From positions 1 to 14,374 of the forward strand of contig JBLHHI010000088.1 of the NCBI GenBank assembly GCA_047614125.1: 14,374 nt of DNA, read 5' to 3'. The translations under genes were made by a program, and so were the position numbers. Origin of the DNA: JBLHHI01 sp047614125. Its GTDB lineage: Bacteria > Bacteroidota > Bacteroidia > NS11-12g > UBA9320. Under the pieces are notes generated by a model. It saw nothing but the letters and a program-made list of their open reading frames with translations. It made no database searches and was not told the origin of the DNA. Of the stretch, positions 7,270 to 12,347 are shown piece by piece; the first letter of the stretch is position 1, and every line of letters begins with the position of its first letter.

Positions 7270-7773
7270 CTACGAAAGTTGAGATTGGTTCAAGTAGCTG
7301 TCTACAATGCCTTGTTGTTTCGACTTGTCGTTTAACTCGGCGCGCAAAACTTTTTCAGCTATGTCGATCGACAAGCTGGCCACTTGATTTTTTATGTCGG
7401 CCATCGCATTGGCCTTCTCTTTAGTAATCTCAGCCTTGGCACTGGTAATGAGGCGGTCTCCTTCTTCAGTTGCTGTTTTACGAGCTTCAGCCAAGATTCC
7501 TTCTTTCATTTCGCGTGCTTCTTTTAATATTTTTTCGCGTTCCACTCGAGCTTCGGCCAACAATTTCTCGTTATCCGATTTCAACTGGCTCATTTGAGCC
7601 ATCGCTTCATCCGCAGATTTCAGCGATTTCTCAATGTGCTCATCGCGCTCTTTTAAGGTGTTCAAGATTGGATTCCACGCCATTTTGCGCAGCATTACCA
7701 ATACAATGATAAACGCCAACGACGTCCAAAAAATGAGCCCAAGGGGCGCTGATAATAAATTAAGTAATACCAT
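7270..7773 (-). CDS. atpF: ATP synthase F0 subunit b
   Basis: This is the membrane-anchored peripheral-stalk subunit of F0. The 167-residue protein has one N-terminal membrane helix (about 8-28, PLGLIFWTSLAFIIVLVML), then the conserved turn RKMAWNPILNTLKERDEHIE. A long Glu/Lys/Ala-rich coiled coil continues to the C-terminus, where it meets delta. Length and layout are standard for a b subunit; no second b or b' gene is present, so it should form a homodimer. It follows atpE after a 74-bp gap, the longest within this part of the operon, and that gap holds a terminator-like hairpin that may set its level relative to the c subunit. Confidence 0.97.
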   Translation of the reverse strand: MVLLNLLSAPLGLIFWTSLAFIIVLVMLRKMAWNPILNTLKERDEHIEKSLKSADEAMAQMSQLKSDNEKLLAEARVEREKILKEAREMKEGILAEARKTATEEGDRLITSAKAEITKEKANAMADIKNQVASLSIDIAEKVLRAELNDKSKQQGIVDSYLNQSQLS

Positions 7774-7810
7774 TTCTGATTAATTAATGTGTTGAGGATT
7801 AAATGTTTAG

Positions 7811-7839
7811 AAAAAAGCTCCGGAGCCGTAACTCCGGAG
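7811..7839 (-). terminator. terminator-like hairpin between atpE and atpF
   Basis: On the minus strand, 8 nt after the atpE stop, CTCCGGAG pairs with a second CTCCGGAG (7832-7839 with 7818-7825; 8 bp, 6-nt loop) and is followed by C and six T. This is the form of a rho-independent terminator. Since essential genes lie downstream, complete termination is unlikely. Partial termination or 3'-end protection of the upstream atpE mRNA would raise c-subunit output. Confidence 0.75.
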
Positions 7840-7847
7840 AATATTTC

Positions 7848-8096
7848 TTAACCATTTAACACTACAAGCAAGCATACAATAACCGAGAAAAGAGCAACAC
7901 CCTCGATCAAGGCCGCAGCCAAAATCATGTTTGCTCTAATGTCGCCTAATGCTTCTGGCTGACGTGCGATAGATTCTAACGCACTACCACCAATTCGGCC
8001 AATACCAATACCAGCACCAACTGCGGCAATACCTGCTCCAACGCCTGCCCAACCATGAGCGGCTACTGCTTCTAATAAAATTGTGAGTAATTCCAT
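7848..8096 (-). CDS. atpE: ATP synthase F0 subunit c
   Basis: This proteolipid forms the rotating c-ring of F0. The 82 residues make two membrane helices joined by the polar loop ARQPEA (44-49). The glycine-rich first helix reads GVGAGIAAVGAGIGIGRIGG. The ion-carrying carboxylate is Glu65 in AALIEGVALF. The residues that make the sodium site in Na+-type c subunits (a Gln in helix 1 and a Ser after the Glu) are replaced by Ile and Gly, so a proton ring is expected. The leader upstream of the ATG is strikingly AT-rich, which may ease translation of this high-copy subunit. It is flanked by atpB (59 bp) and atpF (74 bp with a hairpin). Confidence 0.98.
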   Translation of the reverse strand: MELLTILLEAVAAHGWAGVGAGIAAVGAGIGIGRIGGSALESIARQPEALGDIRANMILAAALIEGVALFSVIVCLLVVLNG

Positions 8097-8155
8097 TTTT
8101 AAATTAAAATTTTATACTGTTTGTCTAAATAAAAATTTACAAAATCAACATCCAA

Positions 8156-9346
8156 TTAGTGGTGTGCATCTTCGATGGCGGATCCAAAATAAAGGGCCGA
8201 CAACAAGGTGAATACATATGCCTGTAAAAAGGCCACCAATAATTCGATAAAAAACATAAAGACCATAAAGATCAGTGATCCAACTCCAACACTATAACCA
8301 GCAATTGCACTGGTTTGTCCGAAGATGAAAATCAAGGCGGTAAAGGCCAAAATAATAATGTGACCGGCCGTTATGTTGGCGGTAAGTCGAATCATTAAAA
8401 CCAACGGCTTAATGGCAATCTGAGCAATCTCGATAGGCACCAAGATTAATTTAATGGCAAAGGGAACACCGTCTGGCCAAAAAATGTGTTTCCAGTAGTT
8501 CTTATTTCCGTTTACGTTGGTAATCACAAATACAAAGAAGGCCAATACCATAGTTACGCTGATCGACCCCATTACATTGTAGCCACCTAAGAAACTCATT
8601 AAACCCAATAAGTTGGCAATCCAGATAAAGAAGAAAACCGAAAGCAAGAACGGTAGAAATCGTTCTGCTTTTTTCTCTCCACCAATGGATGGAACTACTA
8701 TTTGGTCTTTTACAAAGAGTATCAGCGGCTCGAACAAAGATTGTATGCCTGTTGGAGCAACCTTGTGCCCATTCTTCTTATATTTTCTTCCAACTAAAAT
8801 TAACAATAGTAAAACTAAGAAGGTGCTTAAGAATAAGCCAACAACAGTTTTGGTAATCGATAAATCAAGAGGAGCCTTGTTCAGAATACTTCCGGCTTCG
8901 TCGTACGAAATGCCACCTTCCTCATTCTTTAGGTAAACAACTTCATCAACCATGATAAAGTTCCCATATTCAAAGCCGTGTCCAGTTTCAAGGTGTGCTG
9001 GATTGTGGTAAAGGTTGGATGAACTAAACATTTCCAAACCATTTTCTGTATACAAAATTACAGGCAACGGAATGGTTGCGTGCCATGAGGTTGTATTAAA
9101 GAAGTGAATCTCGTGTGCATCTGCAATGTGATGCATGATCATTTCGCCGGCGTTGAATCCACCTTCTTCAGCATGTTCTTCTTCTGCGAGATGCTCAATG
9201 TGAGCAGCCGAATCGGAGCCGTGATCCGGCGTATTGGCAGAGGCATTCGAAAATCCCAATCCCAAACAAAGGCAAAAAACAGAAATTGCAAAGAAATTTT
9301 TGCTCATTTTAAATATCATAAGTGACTTATTTTCAGCTGTTTGCAT
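8156..9346 (-). CDS. atpB: ATP synthase F0 subunit a, with exported N-terminal extension
   Basis: This is the stator subunit that forms the two proton half-channels beside the c-ring. At 396 residues from ATG 9346 it is over 100 longer than E. coli AtpB. The extra N-terminus has a signal peptide (MSKNFFAISVFCLCLGLGFS...ASA) and a His/Glu-rich periplasmic stretch (~37-85). Similar extensions are known in Bacteroidota AtpB. The essential arginine is Arg320 in MIRLTANITAGH. His329 and Glu368 stand where E. coli has Glu219 and His245, the swapped pair found in many other a subunits. The start is uncertain: ATG 9346 has AGAGG nearby, but ATG 9307 (residue 14) would give a more usual signal peptide. 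It lies 13 bp after the AtpI-like gene. Confidence 0.96.
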   Translation of the reverse strand: MQTAENKSLMIFKMSKNFFAISVFCLCLGLGFSNASANTPDHGSDSAAHIEHLAEEEHAEEGGFNAGEMIMHHIADAHEIHFFNTTSWHATIPLPVILYTENGLEMFSSSNLYHNPAHLETGHGFEYGNFIMVDEVVYLKNEEGGISYDEAGSILNKAPLDLSITKTVVGLFLSTFLVLLLLILVGRKYKKNGHKVAPTGIQSLFEPLILFVKDQIVVPSIGGEKKAERFLPFLLSVFFFIWIANLLGLMSFLGGYNVMGSISVTMVLAFFVFVITNVNGNKNYWKHIFWPDGVPFAIKLILVPIEIAQIAIKPLVLMIRLTANITAGHIIILAFTALIFIFGQTSAIAGYSVGVGSLIFMVFMFFIELLVAFLQAYVFTLLSALYFGSAIEDAHH

Positions 9347-9359
9347 TGGACAAGGCCTC

Positions 9360-9731
9360 TTATTTTTCGGTGCGCAATTTAACCACTAAATGATATATTT
9401 CAAACGTTGTGAATAATAAATACAAACCAATGAAGGAAAATATAAAGGACTTACTCACTAAGTCGTTGGTTATCAGATAAATAATGATAAAAAAAATCGA
9501 AAAAAGAAATCGAATAAAAGTACTGCCGTAAACGTAGGTGATGAACATCTTGCTGCCCGATTTGAGCAACTTGTCTGACAAAGAATAAAGGAAGAGTGTG
9601 AGCAGTGAATAAAAGAGCACAGCACCCCAAGTCCAGTTTTCAATTTGTTCATCTGCGGCATTGTGAATCAATACCAAGATTCCGATTGATGCAACGATTA
9701 AAATTACCCAGCGAATTAGGAACTGCTTCAT
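9360..9731 (-). CDS. AtpI-like four-helix membrane protein at the head of the atp operon
   Basis: This is a 123-residue integral membrane protein with four hydrophobic segments (~6-24, ~35-53, ~64-88, ~93-114) and a basic C-terminus (KLRTEK). It occupies the place of AtpI, the small assembly/chaperone protein that precedes atpB in many bacteria and helps c-ring assembly. Sequence likeness to AtpI is weak to my eye, so the role is inferred mainly from position and topology. It starts at ATG 9731 about 10 nt after the predicted transcription start and ends 13 bp before atpB. It should be the first gene of the main atp transcript, separated from atpZ by the repeat island. Confidence 0.75.
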   Translation of the reverse strand: MKQFLIRWVILIVASIGILVLIHNAADEQIENWTWGAVLFYSLLTLFLYSLSDKLLKSGSKMFITYVYGSTFIRFLFSIFFIIIYLITNDLVSKSFIFSFIGLYLLFTTFEIYHLVVKLRTEK

Positions 9732-9747
9732 TTGTTTTACGATGGTG

Positions 9748-9779
9748 CAAAGGTGTGGGACTTATGTGATGTAAACAAA
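9748..9779 (-). promoter_or_regulatory. Bacteroidota-type promoter for the atp operon
   Basis: On the minus strand TTTG (9776-9779) is followed after 20 bp by CACCTTTG (9748-9755), close to the phylum consensus TTTG-N19-21-TAnnTTTG with one mismatch in the -7 box. Transcription would start about 10 nt before the ATG at 9731, a short leader of the kind common in this phylum. The call rests on motif and spacing only. Confidence 0.6.
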
Positions 9780-9844
9780 TGATTTTTTGACGGTTTTTAA
9801 AAGTGCTTTCAAGGCCAATTTCTTGTTCCACGAGCCGTGCCTTC

Positions 9845-9870
9845 ATCCCCGAGCTGACGCACGGGGTGAT
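9845..9870. repeat. REP-like palindrome
   Basis: CCCCG (9847-9851) pairs with CGGGG (9862-9866), with an inner GC/GC pairing and a TGAC tetraloop; the flanking ATC/GAT can extend it with a bulge. It looks like the short GC-rich palindromes dispersed between genes in Bacteroidota, some of which are linked to REP-associated transposases. No transposase is present in the window. Confidence 0.5.
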
Positions 9871-9892
9871 TCATAGCCGAGGCTTCTTCAAC

Positions 9893-9959
9893 TTCAACTT
9901 CCCAGACGAAGCAAAGCTTGTCTGGATCAATTCGTTCTGCGAAGCCGAACGAATTGTCA
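9893..9959. repeat. 67-bp palindromic element, copy 1
   Basis: This is identical over 67 bp to 10606-10672. Each copy contains two hairpins. The first pairs CCAGAC and AAGC with GCTT and GTCTGG (one-base bulge, AAA loop). The second pairs AATTCGTTC with GAACGAATT around a 9-nt loop. The double-hairpin form is like a REP/BIME or MITE-type element. The two copies are direct repeats enclosing ~650 bp of further repeats. Confidence 0.92.
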
Positions 9960-9981
9960 GCTTCAGCTTCAGCTTCAGCTT
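9958..9981. repeat. 6-bp tandem repeat, 4 copies of CAGCTT
   Basis: Four perfect head-to-tail CAGCTT units directly abut the right end of the first 67-bp element. Related hexamers (CAACTT) flank the left side of that element and the right side of the second copy, so a short CARCTT tract seems to belong to the element's ends. Confidence 0.85.
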
Positions 9982-10067
9982 ATTGTCGCTTAGGGCCTCT
10001 GCGAAGGAATTCGTGCTTGCTTTAGCAATATGTTTATGATTGATCTAAAAAACGAAATATAATCCCG

Positions 10068-10222
10068 AGTTGAGACTTGGCCTTCCGTTCGGCCAATGTT
10101 CGCAGGCAGCGCGTGCATAAAGCTGGATGCGAGATGGCCTAGAGCGCCAAGACGATAAATGTCTTGATCCAAACAAGCGAAGCACGTCAGGGGCAAATCG
10201 CCTTTTGCGAACAAAGGGTTTT
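10068..10222. other. hairpin-dense unique segment of the repeat island
   Basis: Several short inverted repeats follow each other here: TTGGCC/GGCCAA (10078-10097), CAAGAC/GTCTTG (10148-10166) and others. An open frame crosses it on the minus strand (9990-10373), but that frame continues unchanged in style into the tandem repeats and encodes no recognisable protein, so I do not call a gene. It could be a structured RNA or part of a larger dispersed repeat. Confidence 0.35.
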
Positions 10223-10575
10223 GGTTTACTTTTTGCCCTTCAAAAAGTAAATGCCCATTATAGGGTGGCACGAGCCCTAAGCTACAATAAGAAATGGCCT
10301 GGAGGCCATAAACATAATCCTCACTCAGCTGGAGCTGAGCGAGTGTATTGGGGGCCATAAACATAATCCTCAATCAGCTGGAGCTGAGCGAGTGTATTGG
10401 GGTTTACTTTTTGCCCTTCAAAAAGTAAATGCCCATTATAGGGTGGCACGAGCCCTAAGCTACAATAAGAAATAGCCTGGAGGCCATAAACATAATCCTC
10501 ACTCAGCTGGAGCTGAGCGAGTGTATTGGGGGCCATAAACATAATCCTCAATCAGCTGGAGCTGAGCGAGTGTAT
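10223..10575. repeat. 178-bp tandem duplication with nested 49-bp duplication
   Basis: Unit A is 10223-10400 and unit B 10401-10575, identical except for one base (G at 10296, A at 10474). Each opens with a perfect 11-bp hairpin (TTTACTTTTTG / CAAAAAGTAAA, 5-nt loop). Each ends in two 49-bp subunits beginning GGCCATAAACATAATCC (10304, 10353, 10482, 10531). In both units the first subunit has CACTCAGC and the second CAATCAGC. Every subunit carries the palindrome CAGCTGGAGCTG or a slightly longer version. Confidence 0.93.
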
Positions 10576-10605
10576 AGAGATCTTTGAAATTGAATCTTGG
10601 TTTAT

Positions 10606-10672
10606 TTCAACTTCCCAGACGAAGCAAAGCTTGTCTGGATCAATTCGTTCTGCGAAGCCGAACGAATTGTCA
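10606..10672. repeat. 67-bp palindromic element, copy 2
   Basis: This is identical to 9893-9959 and in the same orientation. It is followed by CAACTTCAACC and then the GCTTCGGCGGACACGCTT motif (10694-10711), which recurs with one change at 907-924. The copy closes the repeat island on the atpZ side. Confidence 0.92.
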
Positions 10673-10733
10673 ACTTCAACCGTCCTTCGCTGCGCTTCGG
10701 CGGACACGCTTCAACTTAAGCATAAGAGTCTAC

Positions 10734-10949
10734 TTACCTCGAAACTTTTTTTATCAAATAAACCATAATGCCAATGATTCCTAAAACAGAGAATCCTAGG
10801 GTAAACCAAGGCGTTTCAGTGTTGAAGTAGTTATCCAACTCTCTTCCTAGAAAAACGAAAGCTAAAATGGTTACTACTACCTGAATGGCGAGTCCCGAAT
10901 ATCGAACATACCCCGATCCAGGCTTTGGTTCTGGAGACTTTTTCTTCAA
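10734..10949 (-). CDS. atpZ: AtpZ/AtpI-family membrane protein
   Basis: This is a small two-helix membrane protein of the AtpZ family, which accompanies F-type ATP synthase genes; AtpZ and AtpI have been linked to ion transport or c-ring assembly. After a basic N-terminus (KKKSPEPKPGSG) comes the family pattern YVRYSGLAIQ and helix 1 (~17-35). A short loop (LDNYFNTETPWFTL) and helix 2 (~47-66), ending YLIKKVSR, follow. No ATG fits. I chose TTG 10949, one base after the bactofilin stop, giving 71 residues, the usual size. Longer starts would lie inside the bactofilin gene in another frame. The tight junction suggests translational coupling. It should be read with the M23/bactofilin operon and is cut off from the other atp genes by a ~1-kb repeat island. 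Confidence 0.85.
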   Translation of the reverse strand: MKKKSPEPKPGSGYVRYSGLAIQVVVTILAFVFLGRELDNYFNTETPWFTLGFSVLGIIGIMVYLIKKVSR

Positions 10950-10950
10950 A

Positions 10951-11376
10951 TTATTTGGCAGCCGCTTCGTCGGTGGCAGAAGAGGCAGAAGTTGTAGATC
11001 GACCTGCCATGGGGATTGTATTCCCAGACATAGTGCAACTTCCATTAAATTCTCCCCCAGAATCAACTACGAGTTTCCCTGTTTTGATATCTCCATGAAT
11101 CTTTGCCGATTGCTTTAAAAACAAGATCTCAGATACAACGACGTTGCCTTTAACTGTGCCACTTACATCGGCCGATTTTACGTCAATGTCTCCTTCTATT
11201 TTACCCGAGGTGCCTAAAACAAGCTTTGCCGCCGTTTTAATCGACCCTACCAAGGTGCCATCAATTCGTACATCGCCTTTTGAAATAATGTTGCCTTCGA
11301 TGATTGTATCTACGCCAATTACATTAAATGGAGCGGCTGAAGCGTTGTTGTTTTCTTTCTTTTTTGATGATAGCAT
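10951..11376 (-). CDS. bactofilin (polymer-forming cytoskeletal protein)
   Basis: This is a 141-residue bactofilin (DUF583 family), a cytoskeletal protein that polymerises without nucleotide, often on the inner membrane, and scaffolds cell-wall enzymes. The core from ~18 to ~115 shows the short, regular Gly/Val-rich right-handed beta-helix rungs: VIGVDTIIEGNIISKGDVRI, DGTLVGSI, LVLGTSGKIEGDI, VSGTVKGNV, AKIHGDIKTGKLVV. The ends are flexible (Lys/Asn-rich start, Ser/Thr/Ala-rich tail). It lies 21 bp after the M23 peptidase and overlaps the upstream edge of atpZ. Bactofilin plus M23 peptidase is a recurrent pair in bacteria (for example CcmA with Csd peptidases in Helicobacter, and BacA with LmdC), so a shape or wall-remodelling role is likely. 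Confidence 0.95.
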   Translation of the reverse strand: MLSSKKKENNNASAAPFNVIGVDTIIEGNIISKGDVRIDGTLVGSIKTAAKLVLGTSGKIEGDIDVKSADVSGTVKGNVVVSEILFLKQSAKIHGDIKTGKLVVDSGGEFNGSCTMSGNTIPMAGRSTTSASSATDEAAAK

Positions 11377-11397
11377 GATGCAATAATACGTTAATCG

Positions 11398-12264
11398 TTA
11401 AAATTTCATATAATCGAGTGGATTTACCGCTCGACCGTTTTGCCAAAGCTCGAAGTGCAAGTGAGGTCCCGATGTAAGTTCACCGCTGTTTCCAACAATG
11501 GCAATTACTTCACCGGCGCTCACTGAAACACCTTGTTTTTTCAAGAGTACTGCGTTGTGTTTATACGTAGAAATAATGTTGTTTGGGTGTTGGATTACCA
11601 AGATATTCCCGGTTTCAGGGGTCCAGCTGCTTACAATAACAGTTCCATCCATCGTAGCTTTTACCGCGGCATTGATATAACTCACAACATCAACAGCCGT
11701 ATGTCCATTGCGATAACTGAATGTATCTGAAATGATTCCGCGAAGTGGCGCAAAAAATGTACTATGTTCCATCCTTGAATCTGGCGACTGCGAACCTTTA
11801 TCGTTCGTTAACTCTGTACTGGTGCTTGTTTTTATAAATTTTACTGTATTTGAATAATACACGGCCGGTTTAATTAAAGGCCTTTGATTTAATTTTGGTG
11901 TGTAAAAAGAAGATTCATCACCTTCACTGCGCAAGATTTGCAAAAGCTGATTATTTTGTTTTTGCAAGGCATTCATCTCCGATTCCATCCGTTCAATTTT
12001 ATCCAACAAAACATGAACTTCGCCTGCTTTGAGGTTGGAACTTCCTGGGACCACGGTTCTAAGCGGAGTGTACGGAATTAGGAAGATGAGGACAGCGGTA
12101 AAAAAAACCAGCGAGCCGCTGGATATTAAAAGCACATTTAGGGGCGTTAAAACCACAGAAATACGTTCCTCTAAGCTCTGATCATTTCGAATGATGAGTC
12201 GATACTTATTTCGAATTTTTTTTGTAAAAAATTCTTTGAAACGAGACAATTTTAGGCGGTTCAT
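11398..12264 (-). CDS. membrane-anchored M23 (LytM-type) metallopeptidase
   Basis: This is a periplasmic zinc endopeptidase-type protein expected to act on peptidoglycan cross-links. The 288 residues comprise a basic cytoplasmic N-terminus (1-42), one membrane helix (~43-64), a coiled coil (~83-112) and a linker. The M23 domain runs from ~170 to the end. The zinc ligands are visible: His188 and Asp192 in GHTAVD, and His270 in GPHLHFELW; His236 in STYKHN and His268 complete the active site. All key residues are present, so it should be catalytically active rather than a degenerate LytM regulator. It is first in an operon with bactofilin and atpZ, and has a recognisable promoter 22 bp upstream of its ATG. 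It is divergent from the sprE-like gene with 83 bp between them. Confidence 0.95.
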   Translation of the reverse strand: MNRLKLSRFKEFFTKKIRNKYRLIIRNDQSLEERISVVLTPLNVLLISSGSLVFFTAVLIFLIPYTPLRTVVPGSSNLKAGEVHVLLDKIERMESEMNALQKQNNQLLQILRSEGDESSFYTPKLNQRPLIKPAVYYSNTVKFIKTSTSTELTNDKGSQSPDSRMEHSTFFAPLRGIISDTFSYRNGHTAVDVVSYINAAVKATMDGTVIVSSWTPETGNILVIQHPNNIISTYKHNAVLLKKQGVSVSAGEVIAIVGNSGELTSGPHLHFELWQNGRAVNPLDYMKF

Positions 12265-12285
12265 AGTAATTAAATGTTTAAAATA

Positions 12286-12316
12286 GAAAAGTATAAAATA
12301 TTATTGCAAATTCAAA
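12286..12316 (-). promoter_or_regulatory. Bacteroidota-type promoter for the M23-bactofilin-atpZ operon
   Basis: On the minus strand TTTG (12313-12316) and TACTTTTC (12286-12293) are separated by 19 bp, matching TTTG-N19-21-TAnnTTTG with only the last base of the -7 box differing. The predicted start is about 15 nt upstream of the ATG at 12264. It lies in the short intergenic region shared with the divergent TPR gene. Confidence 0.6.
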
Positions 12317-12347
12317 GTTATGACTAATACCAATAACCTTTATACGC

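Noticed and set aside
7848..8096. Sodium-dependent c-ring
   Set aside because: Glu65 is present, but the Gln and Ser that complete known Na+ sites are Ile and Gly here, so protons are the likely ion.
9803..10039. Plus-strand frame of 78 codons rich in Ser/Phe
   Set aside because: The SFSFSFSLL stretch is simply the translated CAGCTT hexamer array; the rest covers the 67-bp palindromic element. It is not a credible protein.
9990..10373. Open reading frame of 127 codons on the minus strand in the repeat island, and a 76-codon relative at 10321-10551
   Set aside because: Both begin with the same residues because they lie in the 178-bp and 49-bp duplications. The frames are made of palindromic repeats, show no domain, and overlap sequence that repeats for structural reasons.
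10223..10575. Possible CRISPR array
   Set aside because: The units are 49 and 178 bp, directly adjacent without unique spacers, and no cas genes are present.
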